Shown here one piece after another: positions 1-9,241 of a stretch of DNA of 64,000 bases. The stretch is from positions 62,001 to 126,000 of the forward strand of contig NZ_QIBY01000004.1 of the NCBI RefSeq assembly GCF_003725335.1, read 5' to 3'. The stretch's first letter is position 1, and each line of letters begins with the position of its first letter. The translations under genes and the position numbers were made by a program. This stretch comes from Parvibacter caecicola. GTDB lineage: Bacteria > Actinomycetota > Coriobacteriia > Coriobacteriales > Eggerthellaceae. Below the pieces are notes generated by a model, which did no database searches, had not been told where the DNA came from, and saw nothing but the letters and a program-made list of their open reading frames with translations.

Positions 1-173
1 AGGGCGAGTTACAGATGAATGGCCGTTACCGAAAACGCCCCCATGCGTTTTGCTGCCGACACTTTGGTACCCGGTGGGAACTTGCATTCGTTGATGCACT
101 GTAAATTACCAGGTAAACGTACCCGACCTCCGCAAGGCCAGAGGCAAACCCCGCACAGACGCAAACCACTGGC
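1..173. other. Left-edge intergenic DNA, no gene seen
   Basis: I see no convincing coding region here. The short open frames in this stretch lack ribosome binding sites and recognisable domains. It lies beyond the terminator of the flippase-like gene and is cut by the window edge, so it may be upstream or downstream DNA of an unseen gene. Confidence 0.4.
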
Positions 174-199
174 CAAACAAAAAGGGCCCGAAGGCCCTA
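174..199 (-). terminator. Rho-independent terminator after the flippase-like gene
   Basis: On the - strand AGGGCC, a four-base TTCG loop and GGCCCT form a tight hairpin (183-198) followed by TTTTTGTTT. It starts a few bases after the stop of the flippase-like gene and probably ends the purH-flippase transcript. Confidence 0.8.
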
Positions 200-204
200 G
201 AGTG

Positions 205-1356
205 CTACTCCGCAGATTTGCAGCTCGCTGAATCGCCCGCCATGCCGTCCGGCAATGGCTGCGCCGCCGAATCGCCAGAATTCCCGGAGTCGTTCTCCGG
301 CAGCACCTCTTCGGCCTTCGCATCGGCCACTTGCGGCTGCTTGCCCTTCTTCCCCGAGTCCTTGAACGCGCTGGTGCGCTGGATGAGAATCGCACCCACC
401 AAAAACGGCAGCCAGAACACGATGGAGCGGTACACCAACACCGTTGCCATGGCGGTGGCCTGCGACAACTTGAACAGCGTGAAGGCCACCACCACGGCTG
501 CCTCCACGACGCCCACCCCCTGGGGCACGAAGGAAATCATAGCGAACAGCGTTGCCACCACATAACCGCAGATAAGCGGTTCGGCCACGTCCACCCCGAA
601 AGCCATGCCCGTGAACACGAAACAGGCAAGCTCGCAGGTGGATGCCAGAAAGGAAAACCCGAAGGCCTTGGCGGTGATCTTGGGGTTCTTCACAATCATG
701 CTGGAAGAAGACGAGAACGAGGTCACCAGCTTGTCCGCCCAGGGGTCGATAGGGCCCTTCTTGAAACGACGGGCCACCTTGTCCACCAAGCGTTCGATGG
801 GAGTGAGCACTTTCACCAGCCACTGGGGGCGCACTCCGCCAATCACCATGAACGTGACCAGGCCACCCACCAGCAGAACCGCCACCATGCCCAGCGCGAA
901 CCAGCCCGGCTGCAGCCCCACGGTAAACGATAAAATGCCGAAGCCCAGCAGCATGATCATCACGAAACCACTGTCGATGGTCACCTGCATGAGGAGGGCG
1001 GCCGAAGTCGCCTGCCCCGTGGAAACGCCACGCTTCTTGGAGTCGTCCACCACCAACGTGACGCCGGCCAAATTGAACGAGGGCGCCACCGTGTTCATGA
1101 AGAAGGTGCCGAACACCAACTTAATGGCCTCGCGGAAGCGCAGCGTGGCATCCACCGATCGAAAGCAGTAAATGTAGGCGCCCCCCTGGGCCATGTACTT
1201 GCCCAACTGCAGCAACACTGCCAGCACCAGGAAAAGCGGAGTACCCTTTTGGATGGTCTCCCCCAACTCCACCAGCTGATCGCCCCGCAGGAAGATGACC
1301 GCCAGCACAATGACGATTACCACGCCGCCAAGGATTTTTTGAATGTTTCCCTTCAT
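205..1356 (-). CDS. Flippase-like integral membrane protein (UPF0104 / LPG-synthase TM family)
   Basis: A 383-residue protein with about eight hydrophobic segments. The C-terminal stretch around residues 260-325 (SFVPQGVGVVEAAVV, then VLVYRSIVFWLPFLVG) matches the family signature of the membrane part of lysylphosphatidylglycerol synthase and related flippase-like proteins. No cytosolic synthetase domain follows, so it is the stand-alone membrane form, and the transported lipid or function is unknown. The tail after residue 330 is charged and low in complexity. The gene starts 22 bp after the purH stop on the same strand, suggesting cotranscription, and a strong terminator follows. Confidence 0.8.
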   Translation of the reverse strand: MKGNIQKILGGVVIVIVLAVIFLRGDQLVELGETIQKGTPLFLVLAVLLQLGKYMAQGGAYIYCFRSVDATLRFREAIKLVFGTFFMNTVAPSFNLAGVTLVVDDSKKRGVSTGQATSAALLMQVTIDSGFVMIMLLGFGILSFTVGLQPGWFALGMVAVLLVGGLVTFMVIGGVRPQWLVKVLTPIERLVDKVARRFKKGPIDPWADKLVTSFSSSSSMIVKNPKITAKAFGFSFLASTCELACFVFTGMAFGVDVAEPLICGYVVATLFAMISFVPQGVGVVEAAVVVAFTLFKLSQATAMATVLVYRSIVFWLPFLVGAILIQRTSAFKDSGKKGKQPQVADAKAEEVLPENDSGNSGDSAAQPLPDGMAGDSASCKSAE

Positions 1357-1377
1357 GCAGGCCAGCCGTTCTTTCCC

Positions 1378-2952
1378 TTAGTGGCGGAAATGGCGATGGC
1401 CGGTGAACACCATGGCCACACCCTGCTCATCGGCGGCAGCAATAACTTCCTCATCGCGGATGGAGCCGCCCGGCTGCACCACGGCGGTTACCCCCGCCTG
1501 GGCCAGCACGTCGAACCCATCACGGAAGGGGAAGAACGCATCGGATGCGGCAACGGCCCCCTTCGCCTTTTCCCCTGCCTGTTCCACGGCGATGCGGGCG
1601 GAGTTCACGCGGTTGGGCTGGCCGCCGCCGGCCCCCACCGATGCATGGTCGCGGGCAATGAGGATGGCGTTCGATTTCACCGACTTGCACGCTTTCCAGG
1701 CGAAAATCAGCTCGTCCATCTCTTCGGCGGTAGGCTGGCGCTTGGTGGGCACCGTCCAGGCGGCAATGTCGGCCGCCTCGGCCACGGCGTCGGATTCCTG
1801 GCACAGAAGACCGCCCTCCACCGAGCGGTACTCCACTTCCCCGCCGGCCGGGTTCACGCCGCCTGTGGCCAATAGGCGGGCGTTCTTCTTGGCGGAGTAC
1901 ATCTCCAGCGCCTCCTGGCTGAACTCGGGGGCGATGATGCACTCCACGAACTGCTTGTTGTCGAAAATGGCCTGCACCACATCGCCCCCCACCGCGCGGT
2001 TGAAGGCCATCACGCCGCCATAGGCGGAAACCGGATCGCACTCATGGGCGCGCTTGTAGGCGTCCACCAGGTTGGAGTCCTCGCACACGCCGCAGGGAGT
2101 GAGGTGCTTCACAATCACACAAGCCGGTTGCTCGTACTCGCGCACGGCCGCCCATGCGGCGTCCACGTCCAAATAGTTGTTGTAAGACATCTCCTTGCCC
2201 TGGTGCTGAGTGGCGCGGGCCAGGGAATGCTCGGCCCCCTTGTAGCTATCGCGCACGTAGAAGGCTGCCTTCTGATGAGGGTTCTCGCCATAGCGCAGGT
2301 CTTGCTTCTTGGTAAGCCCCAGCGCCTCCTTGGCGGCAAAGCCCTCCCCTTCCAGCTGGGTGCCCAGCCACGCGGCGATGGCCCCGTCGTAGGCGGCAGT
2401 GGTACGGAACACCTCCAGCGCCAGCGCCTCGCGGGTGCCGTAAGTAGTGGCACCGCCGTTGGCGCGCATCTCCTCCAGAATGCCCTCATAGGCAGCAGGA
2501 TTGATGACCACGGCCACCGAAGCGAAGTTCTTGGCAGCCGAGCGCAGCATGGAGGGGCCGCCGATGTCGATGTTCTCGATGCAGGTGCCGAAGTCGGCCC
2601 CGGAGGCCACCGTCTTATCGAAAGCGTAGAGGTTCACCACCACCATGTCAATCATCTGGATGCCATGATCGGCCGCCTGCTGCATGTGGGCCGCGTTGTC
2701 GCGCTTGGCCAGAAGCCCGCCGTGCACCCGCGGATGAAGGGTTTTCACGCGCCCGTCCATCATTTCGGGGAATTCGGTCACCGCGTCGATGGGGGTGACA
2801 GGAATGCCCGCTTCGCTGATGACCTTGGCGGTGCCGCCGGTGGAGATGATCTCGCACCCGAACTCATCCACCAGGGCGCGGGCGAAATCGACCACGCCGG
2901 TTTTGTCGGTCACCGACATCAGTACGCGCTTGATGGAAGGATTTTCAGCCAT
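1378..2952 (-). CDS. purH: Bifunctional AICAR formyltransferase / IMP cyclohydrolase
   Basis: PurH catalyses the last two steps of IMP synthesis: formylation of AICAR with 10-formyl-THF, then ring closure. The 524-residue product has the N-terminal MGS-like IMP cyclohydrolase domain (VLMSVTDKTGVVDFA, STGGTAKV, MDGRVKTLHPRVHGG) and the C-terminal AICAR transformylase domain (KHLTPCGV, related to KHxNPCG; DAFFPFRDG; QPGGSIRDEEV). I chose ATG at 2952 because AGAAGGG lies just upstream and it matches family N-termini; the frame stays open 60 codons further with no similarity. It lies downstream of an XdhC-family gene, separated by a terminator, and upstream of the flippase-like gene. Confidence 0.97.
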   Translation of the reverse strand: MAENPSIKRVLMSVTDKTGVVDFARALVDEFGCEIISTGGTAKVISEAGIPVTPIDAVTEFPEMMDGRVKTLHPRVHGGLLAKRDNAAHMQQAADHGIQMIDMVVVNLYAFDKTVASGADFGTCIENIDIGGPSMLRSAAKNFASVAVVINPAAYEGILEEMRANGGATTYGTREALALEVFRTTAAYDGAIAAWLGTQLEGEGFAAKEALGLTKKQDLRYGENPHQKAAFYVRDSYKGAEHSLARATQHQGKEMSYNNYLDVDAAWAAVREYEQPACVIVKHLTPCGVCEDSNLVDAYKRAHECDPVSAYGGVMAFNRAVGGDVVQAIFDNKQFVECIIAPEFSQEALEMYSAKKNARLLATGGVNPAGGEVEYRSVEGGLLCQESDAVAEAADIAAWTVPTKRQPTAEEMDELIFAWKACKSVKSNAILIARDHASVGAGGGQPNRVNSARIAVEQAGEKAKGAVAASDAFFPFRDGFDVLAQAGVTAVVQPGGSIRDEEVIAAADEQGVAMVFTGHRHFRH

Positions 2953-3053
2953 GAGCAGCCCTTCTACTTGGGAGTTGAAAGCGTTGACGGCAAAAGGATA
3001 GCGCAAACTTGGAGATATGCCCCGAAAAGCGGACAAACCGCATGACCGATGGG

Positions 3054-3089
3054 CAAAAAAGCAGCGCTGCCGCACGAAGGCGACAGCGC
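3054..3089 (-). terminator. Rho-independent terminator after the xdhC-family gene
   Basis: On the - strand a 10-bp stem (GCGCTGTCGC with GCGGCAGCGC, one G-U pair, loop 3074-3079) is followed within three bases by TTTTTT (3060-3055). It separates the XdhC-family gene from purH, so purH should have its own promoter in 2953-3053, where I see no clear consensus. Confidence 0.75.
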
Positions 3090-3112
3090 CGTTGAACCGC
3101 CGTTGCGAGCCG

Positions 3113-4102
3113 TTATCGGCCCAAGTGGGCATCGTGCAAATCGCGCGCCTCTTGGCTGTAGCGCTGCCGGTAGCGCACGTCCACCAGTTCGGCCACGATG
3201 GCGATGGCCAGATCGGCCGGGGTTTTGGCGCCGAACTTCAGCCCGATGGGCCGCTTCACCCGCTGCCAATCCGCTTCGCTCACGCCCCCTTCCAGCACCA
3301 GCTCGCGCACCCGGTCGTTCTTGCCCGAGCAGCCCATCATGCCCACGTAGTGCACACCGTTCTGGCAGGCCCAGACGCAGGCTTCGGGGTCGAACATGTG
3401 CCCGCGGGTGAGCACGCACACATAGTCTTCCGGCCGCGCCGGCATGTTGGCCAGCTCGGTAAAGTTGCCGCCGTGCAGCAGGATGCGCTCTGCCTCCGGG
3501 AAGCGCTCGGGGCTCAGGAAGGCAGGGTCGTAGTCCACCGCAATCACATGGAAGCCCACATGATTGGCCAGTGCCGCCACTTCCACCGCCGCATCCGATG
3601 CCCCCAAAAGCCACACCCGCACCTTGCCAAACAAAGGCTCGCTGGCCCAGGTGAGGCCGTCGAACTGATCGTTGTGCATCGACGGGCCGCGGGTGACGTC
3701 CTTCATCTGGAAGGTGTCGCGGGGGCTGTAGGGGCGGCTGGCCACAATCTCCTTGGCATCGTTGCAGAAGAATACCAGCGGCTGCCCGTCGGCCGATCCC
3801 TGCTGGCCGTACTTCTTGGTCACCTCGTTGTCCACGTTTGCCACAGCCGCCTGCGGATCGAACACCACTTTGAAGCCCAGCCAGGCCAAATCCCCTTCGT
3901 CGACGGCGCGGATGGCCCGCTGGAAGGTGGGGATGTCGGCCGGGGTGAGGGTGGCGGCGATGGCCTGGAGGGTTTCGGGGCCCTTGTGGGCATCCCCCGC
4001 CGTGGCCTCCTCCGAGAAGCAGGCGAACTCCTCCACCGGCAGCACCGGGGTGCACCCCTCCTGCAATGCGGCCACAATCGCCTCAAGCGTTTCTTTCTTC
4101 AT
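3113..4102 (-). CDS. XdhC-family protein (Rossmann domain, molybdoenzyme maturation type)
   Basis: A 329-residue protein whose C-terminal half is an XdhC_C Rossmann domain: VWLLGASDAAVEVAALA, VIAVDYDPAF, a cysteine-containing VCVLTRGHMFDPEA segment, YVGMMGCSGK and the family-typical GAKTPADLAIAIVAEL. XdhC proteins of known function load sulfurated molybdenum cofactor into xanthine-dehydrogenase-type enzymes. The N-terminal half (about residues 1-150) is divergent. No xanthine dehydrogenase subunit is in the window; the neighbours are purine synthesis genes. ATG at 4102 follows a GAGG site, and a TATAAT box lies about 50 bp upstream. The enzyme it serves cannot be named from here. Confidence 0.85.
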   Translation of the reverse strand: MKKETLEAIVAALQEGCTPVLPVEEFACFSEEATAGDAHKGPETLQAIAATLTPADIPTFQRAIRAVDEGDLAWLGFKVVFDPQAAVANVDNEVTKKYGQQGSADGQPLVFFCNDAKEIVASRPYSPRDTFQMKDVTRGPSMHNDQFDGLTWASEPLFGKVRVWLLGASDAAVEVAALANHVGFHVIAVDYDPAFLSPERFPEAERILLHGGNFTELANMPARPEDYVCVLTRGHMFDPEACVWACQNGVHYVGMMGCSGKNDRVRELVLEGGVSEADWQRVKRPIGLKFGAKTPADLAIAIVAELVDVRYRQRYSQEARDLHDAHLGR

Positions 4103-4149
4103 AAGAGCCTCGTTCCGCCCTTGCGGGCACTAGGTGTCTGGTTTCGCTG

Positions 4150-4178
4150 ATTATAGCATTTTGAGGATGATTGCGAAG
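4150..4178 (-). promoter_or_regulatory. Predicted promoter of the xdhC-family gene
   Basis: A perfect -10 TATAAT (- strand of 4150-4155) lies 48 bp before the ATG. A weak TTCGCA-like -35 can be placed 16 bp upstream. Only the -10 is strong. Confidence 0.55.
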
Positions 4179-4195
4179 CGGCCGTTTCGCACTGG

Positions 4196-4337
4196 AAACC
4201 CGCGGCAGGCGGCGACGTAACTAGCGCGCCTCCCCGCTGCGCCGCTGCGAGCAGAAGGCCCGCGGACAGGCGACGCCTCTCGGAAGCGGAAGGCCGCAGG
4301 GCAGCAGGCGGCGCCTCCCCGCCGCGGAGGGCGCACG
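4196..4337. other. GC-rich intergenic stretch
   Basis: Very GC-rich DNA between the xdhC-family promoter and the purN terminator. Two similar blocks (CGCGCCTCCCCGC near 4219 and GGCGCCTCCCCGC near 4312) recur about 90 bp apart. I see no gene and no clear function. Confidence 0.3.
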
Positions 4338-4370
4338 CAAAAAGCCGGCGCAGTTCCCCACACCGGCTTC
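4338..4370 (-). terminator. Rho-independent terminator after purN
   Basis: On the - strand AAGCCGG and CCGGCTT (4363-4369 and 4342-4348) form a stem with a 14-base loop followed by TTTTT. It starts 25 bp after the purN stop and should end the purF-purM-purN transcript. Confidence 0.8.
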
Positions 4371-4394
4371 CCCATTGTTTGCAAAGCAGCGCCC

Positions 4395-5009
4395 TTAGGC
4401 GATGTGTACCTTGCGCTGGGCATCCAGACTCATGCGCCCTTCGGCGATGGCAGCGATAACCGCCGGATACAGCTGGTGCTCGGCCTGGTGGATGCGCTCT
4501 TCCAGAGTTTCGATGGTGTCGTCTTCCCGCACCTCCACCGCCTGCTGCGCCACGATGGGGCCCTTGTCGTAGTCTTCGTTGGCCAAATGAACGGTAATGC
4601 CCGTCACCTTCACCCCCGCCTCCCATGCGTCCTGGATGGCGTGGGCCCCCTTGAAGGAGGGTAGCAGCGCCGGATGCAGGTTCAGCACGCGGTCGGGGTA
4701 GGCAGAAAGCACCGCAGGCGTCAGCTTGCGCATGTAGCCGGCCATCACCAGGTACTCGGCGCCGGCGGCCCGCATGTTCTCCACAATCAGCGCGTCGGCC
4801 GCCTCCGGCACGGCGTACACGGCGCGGTTCAGCACCAGCACCGGGATGCCGGCTGCCTCCGCCCGGCGAATGCCAAAGGCGTCGGGGCGCGAAGACACCA
4901 CGGACACAATTTCGGCGTTCACCTGGCCCGCGGCGATGGCGTCGATGATGGCCTGCAAGTTGGTGCCGCTGCCGGACAGCATCACACCGATTTTGAGCGG
5001 AGCCCCCAT
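4395..5009 (-). CDS. purN: Phosphoribosylglycinamide formyltransferase
   Basis: PurN formylates GAR with 10-formyl-THF in the third step of purine synthesis. The 204-residue product begins KIGVMLSGSGTNLQAI and carries the catalytic Asn-His-Asp set in RVLNLHPALLPSFKG and NEDYDKGPIVAQQ. I place the start at ATG 5009, which overlaps the purM stop by one base (TAATG), so translation is probably coupled. The open frame extends upstream inside purM but without similarity. Confidence 0.96.
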   Translation of the reverse strand: MGAPLKIGVMLSGSGTNLQAIIDAIAAGQVNAEIVSVVSSRPDAFGIRRAEAAGIPVLVLNRAVYAVPEAADALIVENMRAAGAEYLVMAGYMRKLTPAVLSAYPDRVLNLHPALLPSFKGAHAIQDAWEAGVKVTGITVHLANEDYDKGPIVAQQAVEVREDDTIETLEERIHQAEHQLYPAVIAAIAEGRMSLDAQRKVHIA

Positions 5010-6076
5010 TACAGCAGCGCCCCCTCGTTTTCGTAGCGCACCGTGCCTTCGCCGGCGGCCACGCGGCCCACCTCGTAGAACGCCTCTCCCGCTTGCTGCA
5101 GCGCGGCCTTCACTGCCCCTGCCTTCTCCGGCGCCACAATCAGCACGCAGCCAATCCCCATGTTGAAGGTCTTGAGCGCCTCCGCCTCGGAAAGCCCCGC
5201 CTTGTCGCACACATAGCGCACCACGGGGGGCACCGGCCATGCGACCAGGTCCACCACGGCGTCCACGGCCGGGTTCAGGGCGCGGTTCAGATTCTCGGTG
5301 ATGCCGCCGCCGGTGATGTGGGCCAGCGCTCGCACGGCGCCCGGCACCTCCTTCAACAGGGACAGCACCGGCTTCACATAAATACGCGTGGGGGTGAGCA
5401 GCGCCTCAAGCACGCTGGCGCCTTCCAGCGCCTCCACCGGCACCCGCAGCTCTTCGGCGGTTTTGCCCTCCACGCACACCTTGCGGGCCAGCGAGTAGCC
5501 GTTGGAGTGCAGCCCCGTGGAGGGAAGGGCAATCAGCACATCGCCTTCGCGCACCGCTTCCGGGTCAAGCATGGCCGGGCGGTCCACCAGCCCCACGCAG
5601 AAACCGGAAAGGTCGTAATCGTCGGGGTCCATCACGCCGGGGTGCTCGGCCATCTCGCCGCCGATGAGGGCACACCCCGCCTGGCGGCAGCCCTCGGCGA
5701 TGCCCCCCACAATTTCGGCCATGGCGCCAGAGTCCAGCTTGCCCACCGCCACGTAGTCCAGGAAGAACAGCGGCTCGGCGCCGGTGGCCAGGATGTCGTT
5801 GGCGCACATGGCCACAAGATCGATGCCCACCGTGTCGTGCTTGCCCAGCATCTGGGCCACCTTCAGCTTGGTGCCCACGCCGTCGGTGCCCGAAACCAGC
5901 AGCGGGTCAGCCATCTGCTTGGCCGCCGCCAGCGAGAACAGGCCGCCGAAGCCGCCGATGTCCCCCACCACCTCGGGTCGATAGGTGGAATGCACCGCCC
6001 CCTTGATGGCGTCCACCGCGCGGGCGCCCTCCTCGATGTCCACGCCCGCCTGGGCATAGGTGACTTGCTCGGTCAT
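5009..6076 (-). CDS. purM: Phosphoribosylformylglycinamidine cyclo-ligase (AIR synthetase)
   Basis: PurM closes FGAM to AIR with ATP. The 355-residue protein has the family landmarks TYAQAGVDIEEG at the N-terminus, GGFGGLFSL, DGVGTKLKVA, GIDLVAMCANDILATGAEPLFFLDY, AHITGGGITENL and MGIGCVLIVAPE. ATG 6076 follows an AAGGAC site. It lies between purF (123 bp upstream) and purN (one-base overlap) on the same strand. Length is normal for the family. Confidence 0.97.
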   Translation of the reverse strand: MTEQVTYAQAGVDIEEGARAVDAIKGAVHSTYRPEVVGDIGGFGGLFSLAAAKQMADPLLVSGTDGVGTKLKVAQMLGKHDTVGIDLVAMCANDILATGAEPLFFLDYVAVGKLDSGAMAEIVGGIAEGCRQAGCALIGGEMAEHPGVMDPDDYDLSGFCVGLVDRPAMLDPEAVREGDVLIALPSTGLHSNGYSLARKVCVEGKTAEELRVPVEALEGASVLEALLTPTRIYVKPVLSLLKEVPGAVRALAHITGGGITENLNRALNPAVDAVVDLVAWPVPPVVRYVCDKAGLSEAEALKTFNMGIGCVLIVAPEKAGAVKAALQQAGEAFYEVGRVAAGEGTVRYENEGALL

Positions 6077-6199
6077 GGCCGTCCTTCCCTCAAGTTTTCG
6101 TATGGGCACCAGTATAAAGGAGAACGACCGCGCAATCGCGAAACCGCCCGGGCAGCGGGGCAACGGGCGCAGGTGGAGCGAGACAGTAACGCCGCGGCG

Positions 6200-7609
<1,410 letters not shown>

Positions 7610-7770
7610 CGGGCCCCCATCCGTCTCAAATCCGCGCAACGCCCGCCGCTCCGACTCCGCCCGAAAACAACAGGGCCCTCCCCCGCCTGCCGCGGCCGAA
7701 CCGGCGCGCAGCTGCAGGGGAAGGCCCAAGCGTTTCAGGCGCATGGCCGCCTCACAGCGGCATAGAGTGA

Positions 7771-8715
7771 CTACTCTTCGCGAGCCTGCGCATCACCTGC
7801 GATATCCAACGCGGCATCTTGCCCCACCACGGTTACATCTATGTTTCCAGAGCCGTCGGCGGGCACGAATTTGTCCGTGTAGGCGAACACGATGCGCCGG
7901 TAATTGGTGTTCTGATTCCAGCACGTGGCGAACGCGAAAATCTTGTGCATGTCCTCAACGGGAGGGGCCGCCGGGTCTGGCGTCACCTGCGACTCGGCCA
8001 TGATGCGCTGCAGGTACTCCACTTCCTCTTCGGGAGTGTCGAAGTTGGGATGCACGATGGAGGCGTCGTTGGCGGGCCACTGAATGGCGGCGAAGGTGGT
8101 GAGCACGTAGGTGCCCTTCGGCGTGATGATGTACATGCGGCGGTGGGCGTTGAACTCCTGCGAATCCAAGAAGCCCTCCAGCACGTGGAACATGCCACCG
8201 TTGTAGAGGTTATGGCCGTAGATGAAGTTCAGCTCGTCCGAGAAGTCGGCCGTGTTGTCGCCGGACAGCATGATGGCCCCGTGCTCGGCGCCGAACTGGG
8301 ACGACTCCCGGTTGAAGTTGCGGTGCAGATAGTACTGGTCGTCGCCGTCGCGGTGCACGATGGGGTAGCTGATGGGGGTGTCGGGCATGTACACCCAGCC
8401 CACCAGGTCTTCGTTGATGGCCCGCAGGGCATCCCAGTCCACCGAGAAGTCCAGCTCGTCGGCAGAGGCCTCCATCACCTGCAGGTGGTCGGCCGCCAGC
8501 TCCTCGTACACGGCATCGCCCTGGTGGTAACTCCAGATGAGCGCCCCCAGCACGCCGCCGCAGCCCACCAGCACCACGATGGCCACCCAGAACACCACCG
8601 TCCACAGGCGCCGCTTCTTCTTCCGCTTCTTGCGCTGGGCCTTGGCTTCTTCCGAGCCATAGGCCTCCCGGCTCATCTGAGCCTCGTCCGGCACAGGCCG
8701 TTTGTTCCCAACCAT
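7771..8715 (-). CDS. srtB: Class B sortase
   Basis: A 314-residue membrane-anchored transpeptidase. A basic Lys/Arg run (about residues 24-36) precedes one TM segment (37-60), followed by an extracytoplasmic sortase domain. Catalytic residues visible are His168 in FIYGHNLYN, Cys265 in FAFATCWN and Arg273/274 in NYRRIVFAYT. The extra helix between strands and the spacing fit class B. Class B enzymes attach selected surface or pilin proteins to peptidoglycan or to each other. The LPKTG surface protein at 46.6-49.7 kb is a possible substrate. The gene is preceded by a tiny membrane-protein gene that ends with its own terminator. Confidence 0.9.
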   Translation of the reverse strand: MVGNKRPVPDEAQMSREAYGSEEAKAQRKKRKKKRRLWTVVFWVAIVVLVGCGGVLGALIWSYHQGDAVYEELAADHLQVMEASADELDFSVDWDALRAINEDLVGWVYMPDTPISYPIVHRDGDDQYYLHRNFNRESSQFGAEHGAIMLSGDNTADFSDELNFIYGHNLYNGGMFHVLEGFLDSQEFNAHRRMYIITPKGTYVLTTFAAIQWPANDASIVHPNFDTPEEEVEYLQRIMAESQVTPDPAAPPVEDMHKIFAFATCWNQNTNYRRIVFAYTDKFVPADGSGNIDVTVVGQDAALDIAGDAQAREE

Positions 8716-8757
8716 ATCTCTCTCCTGCCACGGGCCGCGAGGCGCAGCCCCATTCAG

Positions 8758-8791
8758 ATAAAAAGACCCCTACACCACTCGGTGACAGGGG
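8758..8791 (-). terminator. Rho-independent terminator after the 42-residue membrane protein gene
   Basis: On the - strand CCCCT and AGGGG (8787-8791 and 8767-8771) enclose a second stem CACC/GGTG, followed by TCTTTTT. It sits between the tiny gene and sortase B, making the tiny gene a nearly self-contained transcription unit. Confidence 0.8.
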
Positions 8792-8823
8792 CCATGCTTG
8801 TCAGTACCGTAAGCCAGATGCGG

Positions 8824-8952
8824 CTATTTTTTCTTCATCTCGTCGATGAACCCCTTCGCGATGAACGCGATGAGGATGATTACCACCACGGCCACAATAA
8901 CCCAAAGGGCCTGCGGAGGCAGCACGCCGAAGATGAGCCCTGATTCGTCCAT
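8824..8952 (-). CDS. 42-residue single-TM small protein
   Basis: ATG at 8952 preceded by AGAAGGGAAGC encodes 42 residues beginning MDESGLIFGVLPPQ, followed by a hydrophobic helix of about 20 residues (ALWVIVAVVVIILIAFI) and a charged tail ending DEMKKK. It has a plausible promoter (TTGGCG-17-TAAACT) and a strong terminator, so I regard it as a real gene despite its size. No family recognised. It could be a small regulatory membrane peptide. Confidence 0.7.
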   Translation of the reverse strand: MDESGLIFGVLPPQALWVIVAVVVIILIAFIAKGFIDEMKKK

Positions 8953-9005
8953 GTTAGCTTCCCTTCTTACGCAGTGAACTTGAAGCTTAAGAATTTAACT
9001 TTCCC

Positions 9006-9034
9006 AGTTTACCATTGGCCGCCGATTTCGCCAA
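9006..9034 (-). promoter_or_regulatory. Predicted promoter of the 42-residue membrane protein gene
   Basis: On the - strand TTGGCG (9034-9029), 17-bp spacer, TAAACT (9011-9006), about 55 bp ahead of the ATG at 8952. The intergenic region also holds a TACAAT box (9210-9215) on the + strand that could serve the divergent symporter gene. Confidence 0.5.
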
Positions 9035-9241
9035 ACGGCGCCGCGGGATTTTGATGGGGCCGCGGGCCGCCCCCGAAGTTCGCGCCCCGGCCGCCGCCGC
9101 AGACGGCCACTGCCCCTGGCGGCGCCCCCTGCAGCCCTCGAAGCGGGGATCACGCGGAGCCAGTTCAACCGTCAGCCAATAAATGACCCAGCGCCCGCCG
9201 CCGTCCGCCTACAATGATGGGCACCAATCAAAGGGGGCATT

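Noticed and set aside
2953-3132. An N-terminally extended PurH
   Set aside because: The 60 extra codons have no similarity to PurH and cross a terminator; a good ribosome binding site marks ATG 2952.
4151-4423. A 90-codon frame between the xdhC-family gene and purN
   Set aside because: It lacks a ribosome binding site, runs through the purN terminator and resembles no protein; composition is that of GC-rich spacer.
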